DNA of 12,593 bases from Thermoplasmata archaeon (lineage in GTDB: Archaea > Thermoplasmatota > Thermoplasmata > Thermoplasmatales > Thermoplasmataceae). Below, one piece after another: positions 1 through 6,234 of this stretch; position 1 is the stretch's first letter, and each line of letters begins with the position of its first letter. The position numbers and the translations under genes are program-made. Location of the stretch: assembly GCA_021799755.1 (NCBI GenBank), contig JAJYZU010000009.1:5351-17943 (forward strand), read 5' to 3'. The notes under the pieces are model-generated. The model was not told where the DNA came from. It saw only the letters and a program-made list of their open reading frames with translations, and made no database searches.

Positions 1-831
1 CCGGTAAATCCAATTACTGCCCTGATGGGTACACTTTTGATATTCTTCATTGTCGCATACTTCCAGAGCAGTAAAATAGAGCTGCCCATCGCCCACGAAA
101 GGGTGAGGGGTGCTAGGGGAAGATATCCCATCCAGCTATTCTATGCATCAAACATACCTGTGATACTTGCAACCGCGTTGCTTGCCAACGTTGCCATGTG
201 GACTCTCCTCTTCTGGAATAGTCCAGTTTTGAGTCATATCCCTCTTTTAGGGCATAATCCCCTTCTGGGTGCGTATCCTACCGCAACGCAGCTTTCGACT
301 TACGGAAGCTCGATTTCCAATACAACACCCACAGGCGGGCTTGCTTTCTATCTTTCATCCCCTAATGGTCTTGCCGACTGGCTTTTCCCCATTATCAGCC
401 CTTCGGTATACAGCAACATTCTATTCGGGCATACGGCCCTGGATGAGGCGATCCATATTCTTGCCTTCGTAGGTTTCATGGTTATTTTCAGTATAATATT
501 TGCAAAGTTCTGGATTGAAACCACGAATATGGGTGCAGGTGCTGTTGCAAAGCAGATTCAGTCTAGTGGTATGCAGATCCCGGGATTCAGGCGGGATCCG
601 AAGATCATGGAGCGCGTATTGAAGAAATATATTCCTGCTGTAACCGTTTTCAGCGGCGCAGCCGTGGGACTCCTGGCAGCAGGAGCGAACCTTATCGGTA
701 CTGTTGGTGATACGAGCGGAACCGGTCTTCTGCTGGCCGTAGGTATAGTTATACAATTCTACGAGGCTTTGGGAAAAGAACAATTAATGGAAATGCATCC
801 AGTAATAAGACAGTTCTTTGCGGGGGCATAA
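1..831 (+). CDS. secY: Protein translocase subunit SecY, C-terminal part (5' end outside window)
   Basis: Central pore subunit of the Sec translocon (SecYEbeta), which exports proteins and releases membrane proteins into the bilayer. The reading frame is open from base 1 and 276 codons are visible, so the N-terminal part of the protein lies upstream of the window. Early in this part there is a SecY-type cytosolic loop with an RxRGARGRYPIQ-like stretch, followed by the typical YASNIPVILA membrane segment. A long polar extracytoplasmic loop rich in Ser, Thr, Gly and Asn follows, then further hydrophobic helices (for example near codons 145-165 and 215-245), and the protein ends in a short polar tail. 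The stop TAA at 829-831 directly abuts the adkA ATG. Archaeal secY commonly ends a ribosomal-protein superoperon and precedes adkA, as here. Assignment is secure; only the N-terminal half is missing. Confidence 0.95.
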   Translation, partial: PVNPITALMGTLLIFFIVAYFQSSKIELPIAHERVRGARGRYPIQLFYASNIPVILATALLANVAMWTLLFWNSPVLSHIPLLGHNPLLGAYPTATQLSTYGSSISNTTPTGGLAFYLSSPNGLADWLFPIISPSVYSNILFGHTALDEAIHILAFVGFMVIFSIIFAKFWIETTNMGAGAVAKQIQSSGMQIPGFRRDPKIMERVLKKYIPAVTVFSGAAVGLLAAGANLIGTVGDTSGTGLLLAVGIVIQFYEALGKEQLMEMHPVIRQFFAGA

Positions 832-1386
832 ATGAGAGTCGTCATATCAGGTGTGGCCGGTGTGGGAAAATCAACGGTACTGGCAATAGTGTCAAAACAG
901 ACTCATTACGATATTATTAACTATGGAACACTGATGTTTGAGATGGCAAGGGAAATCAATCTCGTCAAGGACAGAGACGAACTCAGAAAGTTAAGCGTGG
1001 ATACCCAGATCAATCTCCAGAAGAAGGCTTCAGCTGCAATCGGGAAGATGGATAATGTGATAATCGATACCCATATGGCTATAAAATCTCCAAACGGTTA
1101 TCTGCCTGGATTACCAGAGTGGGTGCTGCGGGAACTGAAAGTGTCATCGTATTTCCTGATAGAGGCCGAACCTGAACTTATTAAGGACAGGAGAAGCAGA
1201 GATCATACAAGGAAGAGAGACGAGGATACCATGTCAGAGATAGCAGAACACCAGGCTGTGAATCGCAGTTTCGCCATCAGTTATGCAGTATATTCCGGGG
1301 CCACTGTGAGCTTCTTGAATAACCCGGAAGGCAATCCGGATTATGCATCAAGCATGATAATAAAGGCACTTACAAGAGGTGATTAA
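832..1386 (+). CDS. adkA: Archaeal-type adenylate kinase (AMP kinase) AdkA
   Basis: Converts ATP + AMP to 2 ADP in the cytosol. The 184-aa product has the P-loop GVAGVGKST at residues 7-15 and the overall length of the archaeal trimeric adenylate kinases, which are unrelated in detail to bacterial Adk. A conserved-looking DTHMAIKSPNGYLPGLP segment (about residues 80-96) matches the part of this family that precedes the lid-like basic region RRSRDHTRKRDED. The ATG at 832 follows the secY stop with no gap (TAAATG), so translation is probably coupled. It lies in the widely conserved archaeal order secY-adkA-DUF106-cmk-cbf5, which supports the assignment. Nothing unusual was seen in the sequence. 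Confidence 0.93.
   Translation: MRVVISGVAGVGKSTVLAIVSKQTHYDIINYGTLMFEMAREINLVKDRDELRKLSVDTQINLQKKASAAIGKMDNVIIDTHMAIKSPNGYLPGLPEWVLRELKVSSYFLIEAEPELIKDRRSRDHTRKRDEDTMSEIAEHQAVNRSFAISYAVYSGATVSFLNNPEGNPDYASSMIIKALTRGD
1376..1382 (+). promoter_or_regulatory. Ribosome binding site that fixes a TTG start
   Basis: GAGGTGA, complementary to the 3' end of archaeal 16S rRNA, ends 6 nt before the TTG at 1389. It lies inside the last codons of adkA. It decides in favour of TTG as the start of the DUF106 gene. Confidence 0.7.
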
Positions 1387-1388
1387 GC

Positions 1389-2081
1389 TTGCAGAGAGGT
1401 AACGCACCGCCACCGGTAAGTCCCGAGCAGAAGAAGTTCCTGCTGTTTCAGATGGTTTATCTGATGGTCAGTTTTGCAATGATCATAGTGATAACAAATC
1501 CCACATTAAGAGTGGTAATCGGTTCGAGCTTAAACTCCATTTTCTACCCATTGGTCGGATTTGGAGGCCATTATCCCATCCTGACAATCATAGTTTCAGG
1601 TGTTTTAATAGGTCTGATACTTTCAGTTCCAAGATACTTTTTCACTGACTGGCTGAGGATGGGAAGAATACAATCCAGAAGCAGGGCTTTCAGCAAGGCA
1701 TATCGGGAAGCATTGAAAGAAAATAAGCGTGACAAAATACAGAAGATGAGGAAGATGCAGACTGACATGATGATGGAGAGTCAGATGGTGAGCATGAATA
1801 CAATGAAGCCTTTGATGGTCCTCACTGTTTTCATATTCCTATTCTTCATCTGGATGTATATTTTCGTTGATTCACTTTCATACCAGTTGATATCGGTTCC
1901 CTGGGGCACAAACCTCAATATAGCCACTTCTACCGCCTGGATAGTACCCACATGGATAGCTATCTACATGTTTGCGAACCTGATCATCGGTTATTTCACG
2001 ACCATGGTGATAAAGTACATTGATTTCAACTACAAGATCAAGAAAGCCGAAAGGCAAACTTCAGCAGATATGATCCAATGA
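1389..2081 (+). CDS. DUF106 / EMC3-TMCO1-like membrane insertase (Oxa1 superfamily)
   Basis: Predicted 230-aa integral membrane protein of the archaeal DUF106 family, which is related to eukaryotic EMC3, TMCO1 and GET1 and more distantly to YidC/Oxa1 insertases; these help insert membrane proteins. Membrane segments are visible at about residues 18-36, 62-80, 140-160 and 180-205. Between the second and third lies a hydrophilic, helical, Met-rich stretch (about 88-138, with MRKMQTDMMM and MVSMNTMKPLM). This cytosolic coiled coil with Met-rich flank is typical of the superfamily and resembles substrate-contact regions. The start is TTG, supported by an upstream GAGGTGA; the gene begins 2 nt after adkA. 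Lying two genes after secY fits a shared role in membrane biogenesis. Family assignment is strong; insertase activity is inferred from relatives. Confidence 0.85.
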   Translation: MQRGNAPPPVSPEQKKFLLFQMVYLMVSFAMIIVITNPTLRVVIGSSLNSIFYPLVGFGGHYPILTIIVSGVLIGLILSVPRYFFTDWLRMGRIQSRSRAFSKAYREALKENKRDKIQKMRKMQTDMMMESQMVSMNTMKPLMVLTVFIFLFFIWMYIFVDSLSYQLISVPWGTNLNIATSTAWIVPTWIAIYMFANLIIGYFTTMVIKYIDFNYKIKKAERQTSADMIQ

Positions 2082-2611
2082 GAATTACGCTTAGTGGCCC
2101 AATAGGAAGCGGTAAATCGACCGTTGGCATTCTTCTGTCCAGAAAACTGCAGATTGAGTTCATCTCCGGCGGAGAAATTTTCAGGCAGAATGCCAGAAAA
2201 CATAATATGACCCTTGCAGAGTTCGGAAAATACGCAGAAACAAACCCTGAAATTGACAGGGAACAGGATCAGGGACTCCTTCAATTACTGAGGGCAAAAG
2301 AAGACATCGTGCTTGAATCCAGGCTTGCCGGATGGATTGCCACAAAGAATGCCATAGATGCAACAAGGATATATATCGACGCAGACATCGAGGTCAGGAT
2401 CGAGAGAGTGATGAAGAGAGAGGGCGGTACCAGGGAAGAGGTTATGCAGCTTGTCAAGGAAAGAGAAGCTTCAGAACTTAAGAGATATATGAAATATTAT
2501 GGAATTGATTACAGGATTCCCGAATACTATGATATCATAATTGATACGACGAAGATTTCAGCAGAAGAGGGGGCCGACATTATATATGCGGGAATCAACC
2601 CTACATGCTGA
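2078..2611 (+). CDS. cmk: Cytidylate (CMP) kinase
   Basis: Phosphorylates CMP/dCMP with ATP in pyrimidine nucleotide salvage and supply. The 177-aa product is the usual length of archaeal CMP kinases. It opens with the P-loop GPIGSGKST (residues 7-15), followed by FISGGEIFRQNA, the nucleotide-monophosphate-binding start of helix 2 in this family. A typical ESRLAGW stretch (about residues 80-86) and the Arg-rich lid (RIERVMKREGGTREE) follow. The ATG overlaps the TGA of the preceding gene (ATGA at 2078-2081), so translation is coupled. The last 26 nt overlap the start of cbf5 when the ATG at 2586 is used. Assignment is secure. Confidence 0.93.
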   Translation: MRITLSGPIGSGKSTVGILLSRKLQIEFISGGEIFRQNARKHNMTLAEFGKYAETNPEIDREQDQGLLQLLRAKEDIVLESRLAGWIATKNAIDATRIYIDADIEVRIERVMKREGGTREEVMQLVKEREASELKRYMKYYGIDYRIPEYYDIIIDTTKISAEEGADIIYAGINPTC

Positions 2612-3692
2612 TGAACTCAACGGTTTTATTGTAATAGACAAGCCGAAGGGACCCACCAGCCATCAGATAGACTACTGGGTCAGAACAATGCTAAATGTGG
2701 AAAGGGTGGGGCATATCGGCACGCTTGATCCTGGAGTTTCAGGGGTTCTGGTCATGGCACTCGGGCATTCCACAAGGCTTATCGATGTTGCACATGAAGA
2801 TCCGAAGGAATATGTCGGAGTCATGAGGTTCCATGGTGATGTTGATGAAAAGAAAGTGCGGGAGATATTTTCCCTCTTCACGGACGAGATTTATCAGATT
2901 CCGCCGGTCAGGTCAGCGGTGGCAAGAACCCTAAGAAAAAGGCGAATTTATTCACTTGACATCCTGGAAATGAAGGGCAGAGAAGTTCTCTTCAAAGTCA
3001 GATGCGATTCCGGTACCTATATACGTACCCTGTGCGTGGATATTGGATACATGACTTCCGGTGGCGGACAGCTTGAGGAGCTTCGCAGAATTTCCACCGG
3101 ACCATTCACGGAGGATATGTGCGTTACAATGCAGGATGTCAGTGATGCCTCAGAATTGCTCAAGAAAGGTGATAATCGACTTCTGCGGAAGATTCTCATC
3201 CCGCCAATATTTCTCTTCAGGGACAAGCCAAAGATCGTGATCAAGAAATCCGCCATGGGAACAATCGCCCACGGTTCCGATCTTTACCCTGGCGGAATTA
3301 AGGCTGTTATTGGAAACCCTGTCAAAGGCGACAGGGTCTGTGTCATTTCCGAAGATAACGGCGTGGTGGGTACAGGGATAATGCTTACTCCTGCAGAGGA
3401 AATATCCGACGTGAAGGTTGTGGATTTTGACAGAATTCTTATAGACCCGCCTGATGTGAGTGAAAAACATGTCGAACCCAGAAAAAGTGAAATGGTACGG
3501 TACGGAAACCAGGGAAGGAATAAAAAAGTTCAAAAATTTGGAAACAGGCCACATGGAAATTTTCCAGGAACTGAGAGGAGGAAAAATTCCGGAAACAGAG
3601 GATGGAGTAACCAGCCGAAAGAAAGTCCCAGATTTAAGGAACCTCCTTCTGGAATACGAGAAAAAAAGGATAAAAGAAGAATTCACAGATGA
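2586..3692 (+). CDS. cbf5: tRNA/rRNA pseudouridine synthase Cbf5 (TruB/dyskerin family) with a basic C-terminal tail
   Basis: Catalytic subunit of H/ACA guide RNPs, converting specific uridines in rRNA and tRNA to pseudouridine; partners are L7Ae, Nop10 and Gar1. From the ATG at 2586 the protein has 368 residues. The TruB domain carries GFIVIDKPKGPTSH at 13-26 and the catalytic motif GHIGTLDP with Asp48; the motif CDSGTYIRTLC (about 140-150) is also present. A PUA domain occupies roughly 215-285. Archaeal Cbf5 usually ends soon after PUA, but this frame continues for about 78 residues rich in Lys, Arg, Gly, Asn and Pro (23 of 78 are Lys or Arg). That tail overlaps nop5 in another frame. A TTG at 2541 is possible but would add a non-family extension inside cmk. 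Enzyme identity is sure; reality of the tail is uncertain. Confidence 0.9.
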   Translation: MRESTLHADELNGFIVIDKPKGPTSHQIDYWVRTMLNVERVGHIGTLDPGVSGVLVMALGHSTRLIDVAHEDPKEYVGVMRFHGDVDEKKVREIFSLFTDEIYQIPPVRSAVARTLRKRRIYSLDILEMKGREVLFKVRCDSGTYIRTLCVDIGYMTSGGGQLEELRRISTGPFTEDMCVTMQDVSDASELLKKGDNRLLRKILIPPIFLFRDKPKIVIKKSAMGTIAHGSDLYPGGIKAVIGNPVKGDRVCVISEDNGVVGTGIMLTPAEEISDVKVVDFDRILIDPPDVSEKHVEPRKSEMVRYGNQGRNKKVQKFGNRPHGNFPGTERRKNSGNRGWSNQPKESPRFKEPPSGIREKKDKRRIHR

Positions 3693-4302
3693 CATGTACA
3701 TTGTGAAGCTCGGGATATTCAGGAACGAACTTCATAAAATCATCAATTCGTATTATGAGAAAATACAGGGCTTTGGAATCCTCGCAGGCTATGATAAGAC
3801 CAACCAGGATCCATGCATTTACATAAGAAATTTCAAGCCTGCGCAGGAGGGAAGTGGGATGCTTCCCATAATGGAATCTATCTCGGATGCGGGAGTCAAC
3901 GTCTGCGACCTGAGGGACAGGGTTAATACTTTTCTTTCTGAAAGAGTCAGAACTTCCTTCCCAAATGTGACCGAACTTCTTGGCGTAGATCTCGCCATAG
4001 ACTTTCTAGTTATATCAGGAGGTCTCAAGAAGATGATCAAGATGCCTGCAGGCACCCTGCAGATTATTGGGGCAGAGAAGGCATTTTTCAGCCATATGAG
4101 GAGGGGCACCAGGAATCCGAAACATGGGATAATATTCAAGTATGCAGGACTTGCTTCCCTTCCTCCACGTTACAGGGGCAGGGTGGCCAGAACAATAGCA
4201 AACAAACTCGCAATTGCAGTAAGAGCCGATTATGCACATACCATTATCGATGTGGCGTCGATGAAAAAAACCATATCAGATAAGATGAAAATCAGATCAT
4301 GA
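3460..4302 (+). CDS. nop5: Short Nop5-like (Nop56/58, Nop-domain) C/D RNP protein
   Basis: Core-protein candidate for C/D guide RNPs, which direct 2'-O-methylation of rRNA/tRNA. The Nop domain is clear: about residues 145-255, with APN-like SFPNVTELLGVDLA, the signature GAEKAFFSHMRRGTRNPKHG at 204-223 and RGRVARTIANKLAIA after it. The protein is 280 aa from GTG 3460 or 277 from ATG 3469. Archaeal Nop5 is usually nearer 370-410 aa, and the shortfall is at the N-terminus, where only about 50 residues precede the coiled-coil region (about 58-105). The normal RLREWY...FPEL segment between coiled coil and Nop domain is not recognisable. Fibrillarin, often the next gene, is absent; purF is convergent instead. 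The first 224-233 nt overlap cbf5. Nop-domain assignment is strong; equivalence to full Nop5 is inferred. Confidence 0.85.
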   Translation: MKNMSNPEKVKWYGTETREGIKKFKNLETGHMEIFQELRGGKIPETEDGVTSRKKVPDLRNLLLEYEKKRIKEEFTDDMYIVKLGIFRNELHKIINSYYEKIQGFGILAGYDKTNQDPCIYIRNFKPAQEGSGMLPIMESISDAGVNVCDLRDRVNTFLSERVRTSFPNVTELLGVDLAIDFLVISGGLKKMIKMPAGTLQIIGAEKAFFSHMRRGTRNPKHGIIFKYAGLASLPPRYRGRVARTIANKLAIAVRADYAHTIIDVASMKKTISDKMKIRS

Positions 4303-5751
4303 GACCTGGTAGCCTTCGAGCTCCGCCTGATATGAGTACTTTTCACCGGCAATGTTGACCGGATATTCGCCGGTAAGGCAACCAAGGCAGAGTGCTTTCC
4401 CTGGTTTTCCAATTGCCTTTGTCAGGTTATGGATTGAAAGATACCCGAGGCTGTCAGCACCTATCTCTTCCCTGATCTGATCGACAGTCTTTCCGGTTGC
4501 CACAAACTGATCCTTTGTCTTCATGTCAACTCCGAAATAACAGGCGTGGGCTATGGGAGGAGAACCGACCCTCACGTGAATCTCTGCGGCACCATTTCGC
4601 CTCAGCATTGCGACAATGTGCCTGATTGTGTTTCCCCTTATTATGCTGTCATCGACCAATACAACCTTCTTTCCGGATATCACCGACTTGATGGGATTAA
4701 GCTTTAGCTTGACCGCTGCAGATCTACTTTTCTGCGTCGGCATAATGAATGTTCTGCCGGAATACCTGTTTTTGATCAGTCCCTCGCTGTATGGAATCCC
4801 GGATTCGTTGGAAAAACCAAGAGCCTGAGCTCGTCCTGAGTCAGGAACCGGTATAACAACGTCTGCATCCACCGGATGTTCTTTCGCCAGTAACCTGCCA
4901 ATCTCCGTCCTGACGGTGAAAACCTCCATGTCATCTATTATACTGTCAGGTCTCGCAAAATAGACGTACTCAAACATGCAATGCGCTGTTTTACCATTGT
5001 TCACCGTGAATATTGATTCTACACCATCATTTGTAATCTCAACCAGTTCTCCCGGCTTGATATCACGAATCATCTCACCGTCAAGAGATTCAAAAACACA
5101 ACTCTCTGACGCAATAACATAGTTGTCTCTCACCTTTCCTACAACAAGTGGCCTTATACCGAGTGGATCCCTTAGACCGAAGAGCCGGTCGTTTATCAGG
5201 ACGGTAACAGCATAGGCGCCCTTCAGCTTTGAAACTGCAGCTCTGAAGCCGTTTTTTACGCCCTTTTCAACTATTTCCCTTGAAAGTTCCATCAGCATGA
5301 CTTCGGTATCTGATGATGTCAGGAAGGCAGATCCCTTCTTCTTAAGTTCTTCTTTCAATGGTTCAGCATTGGTGATTTCGCCGTTGTGAGAGATGGCCAT
5401 GTATCCTATTGAATTTGAAATGACGAACGGACCTGCATTCTCAATGGTCTTAGTTCCTTGTGTGGAATACCTTGTGTGACCTATTCCTACGTTCCCGGAC
5501 AAAGAACCATAAGTGACACCTTCACGCTCCGGAAAAACTTCTGAAACAAGCCCCATTCCTTTCTTGAGATGCACAACGGAACCGTCGAATGTTGCAATAC
5601 CTGCACTTTCCTGGCCCCTATGCTGTAGCGCTTTCAGTGACACAAGCAGATCGTAAAATGCCTGTTCTTTGCCGTATATTCCAACTACGGCACAATGTTC
5701 ATCTGGCTTTTGCCCAATGGTAGGATCGGATTCTGGGGTCGGGGAACCCAC
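4297..5751 (-). CDS. purF: Amidophosphoribosyltransferase (glutamine PRPP amidotransferase)
   Basis: First committed step of purine synthesis: PRPP + glutamine to 5-phosphoribosylamine + glutamate + PPi. The class-II glutaminase nucleophile is the Cys of EHCAVVGIYG, reached after removal of a propeptide. The frame has no ATG before it. GTG at 5751 is preferred because GAGGTG lies 8 nt upstream; it gives 484 aa with Cys20 as nucleophile. A farther GTG at 5796 gives 499 aa. The PRPP loop VVLVDDSIIRGNT is at about 363-375. Four cysteines (258, 404, 455, 458; in CMFEY, ACYFG and CLGC) match the 4Fe-4S ligands of Bacillus-type PurF, so an oxygen-sensitive cluster is likely. It is the last gene of the lsm-rpl37e-purF operon; its TGA overlaps the end of nop5. 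Confidence 0.93.
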   Translation of the reverse strand: MGSPTPESDPTIGQKPDEHCAVVGIYGKEQAFYDLLVSLKALQHRGQESAGIATFDGSVVHLKKGMGLVSEVFPEREGVTYGSLSGNVGIGHTRYSTQGTKTIENAGPFVISNSIGYMAISHNGEITNAEPLKEELKKKGSAFLTSSDTEVMLMELSREIVEKGVKNGFRAAVSKLKGAYAVTVLINDRLFGLRDPLGIRPLVVGKVRDNYVIASESCVFESLDGEMIRDIKPGELVEITNDGVESIFTVNNGKTAHCMFEYVYFARPDSIIDDMEVFTVRTEIGRLLAKEHPVDADVVIPVPDSGRAQALGFSNESGIPYSEGLIKNRYSGRTFIMPTQKSRSAAVKLKLNPIKSVISGKKVVLVDDSIIRGNTIRHIVAMLRRNGAAEIHVRVGSPPIAHACYFGVDMKTKDQFVATGKTVDQIREEIGADSLGYLSIHNLTKAIGKPGKALCLGCLTGEYPVNIAGEKYSYQAELEGYQVS

Positions 5752-5863
5752 AGGAAGAGCACCTCTTTTCCCTGATGTGGTAAGTGTGTTTTCCACATCT
5801 CCTGCATGTAATATGAACCTTCTTCTTTCCCATTTTGCCCATTACGGCTGTTCCATTACTCAT
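5699..5863 (-). CDS. rpl37e: Large ribosomal subunit protein L37e (zinc-finger protein), 54 aa
   Basis: Small zinc-binding protein of the archaeal/eukaryotic 50S/60S subunit. The frame reads 54 codons from ATG 5863 to TGA 5701-5699. It contains GKKKVHITCRRCGKHTYHIR, then KRCSSCGFPDP and a basic C-terminus ending WAKAR. The zinc ligands are Cys20, Cys23, Cys35 and Cys38 (CxxC-11-CxxC). AGGTGA (5875-5870) lies 6 nt before ATG 5863, inside the end of lsm, and supports this start; Met8 and Met11 are alternatives nearer to where most L37e proteins begin. The lsm stop is 2 nt upstream, so the two are translationally linked, a common archaeal pair. About 53 codons of the purF frame overlap it on the same strand, which can hide this gene from automatic gene calling. 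Confidence 0.93.
   Translation of the reverse strand: MSNGTAVMGKMGKKKVHITCRRCGKHTYHIREKRCSSCGFPDPRIRSYHWAKAR
5760..5765 (-). promoter_or_regulatory. Ribosome binding site for the purF GTG start
   Basis: On the minus strand GAGGTG (5765 to 5760) ends 8 nt before the GTG at 5751-5749. The other in-frame GTG, at 5796, has its nearest GGAG only about 2-3 nt away, too close for initiation. The site lies inside the rpl37e coding region. Confidence 0.6.
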
Positions 5864-5865
5864 TG

Positions 5866-6114
5866 TCAATCACCTGATGATGGAGATATATATATCACAT
5901 TGTCTCCTCTTACTAGCACACGCTGGTGAACACCAACGTTTTGATCATTAATTACTTCTCCCGCGTTTTTGATAACGAGGTTCATATAAACATCATATCC
6001 TTCCAGCACTCCGGAATACAATCGTTTACCCTTTACCTCAACCATTACGCCCTTGTCAATAGACTGCCGAAGAACGTCCATTGGCTTAACTACGGAAACT
6101 CCAGGTTTAGGCAT
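5866..6114 (-). CDS. lsm: Sm-like archaeal RNA-binding protein (Lsm/SmAP)
   Basis: 82-aa Sm-fold protein expected to form a ring (usually a heptamer) that binds U-rich RNA and takes part in RNA metabolism. The Sm1 motif is visible as the strand-rich segment VEVKGKRLYSGVLEGYDVYMNLVI (about 26-49, with the Gly and YDxxMNLV positions of the uridine-binding pocket). The Sm2 motif appears near the C-terminus as VLVRGDNVIYIS, close to the family consensus (I/L)RGxxIxxI. The ATG at 6114 lies about 30 nt after a TATA box, giving a leaderless or very short-leader mRNA. It heads the lsm-rpl37e-purF operon and is divergent from aIF5A. Length and motifs match the family fully. Confidence 0.95.
   Translation of the reverse strand: MPKPGVSVVKPMDVLRQSIDKGVMVEVKGKRLYSGVLEGYDVYMNLVIKNAGEVINDQNVGVHQRVLVRGDNVIYISPSSGD
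5870..5875 (-). promoter_or_regulatory. Ribosome binding site for rpl37e
   Basis: AGGTGA on the minus strand, 6 nt before the ATG at 5863 and overlapping the last codons of lsm. It supports the longer L37e start. Confidence 0.6.
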
Positions 6115-6143
6115 TTATGCTTCGAACGTTTATTGTTATAGTC

Positions 6144-6150
6144 TATTTAA
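6144..6150 (-). promoter_or_regulatory. TATA box of the lsm-rpl37e-purF operon
   Basis: TTAAATA on the minus strand, about 33 nt before the lsm ATG. The expected transcription start is near 6120, so the leader would be only a few nucleotides. The palindrome at 6161-6196 lies just upstream, at the TFB-recognition side. Confidence 0.6.
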
Positions 6151-6160
6151 CCTTAGCGAG

Positions 6161-6196
6161 AATGAAAATACAGTGTTTCTACCGTGTATTTTCATT
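6161..6196. repeat. Inverted repeat with 12-bp perfect arms in the lsm/aIF5A divergent region
   Basis: AATGAAAATACA (6161-6172) is matched exactly by TGTATTTTCATT (6185-6196) across a 12-nt spacer. The right end lies well upstream of aIF5A and the left end is about 10 bp upstream of the lsm TATA box. A partial third copy, AATGAAAAAT, occurs at 6226-6235. The location suggests an operator rather than a terminator, because both flanking genes are transcribed away from it. Confidence 0.8.
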
Positions 6197-6234
6197 TCGG
6201 ATTATGGTATCTCAAGTCACATATGAATGAAAAA

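Noticed and set aside
421..783. Minus-strand open frame of 120 codons within secY
   Set aside because: Antisense shadow of a clear SecY reading frame; no family resemblance, no upstream signals.
2541..2585. TTG start giving Cbf5 15 extra N-terminal residues
   Set aside because: The extra residues do not resemble the family and lie deep inside cmk; ATG 2586 is 12 codons before the conserved GFIVIDKP.
3150..3701. Minus-strand open frame of 183 codons opposite the cbf5 3' half
   Set aside because: It mirrors the codon structure of cbf5 and nop5, has no recognisable domain and lies inside an operon with clear protein families on the plus strand.
5694..5796. The 35-codon N-terminal extension of PurF from GTG 5796
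   Set aside because: It coincides with rpl37e in another frame, has its nearest GGAG too close to the GTG, and would make an unusually long propeptide; GTG 5751 has a well-placed GAGGTG.
6204..6230. 8-codon ORF (ATG GTA TCT ...) upstream of aIF5A as a regulatory leader peptide
   Set aside because: It lies upstream of the TATA box, so it would not be in the aIF5A transcript.
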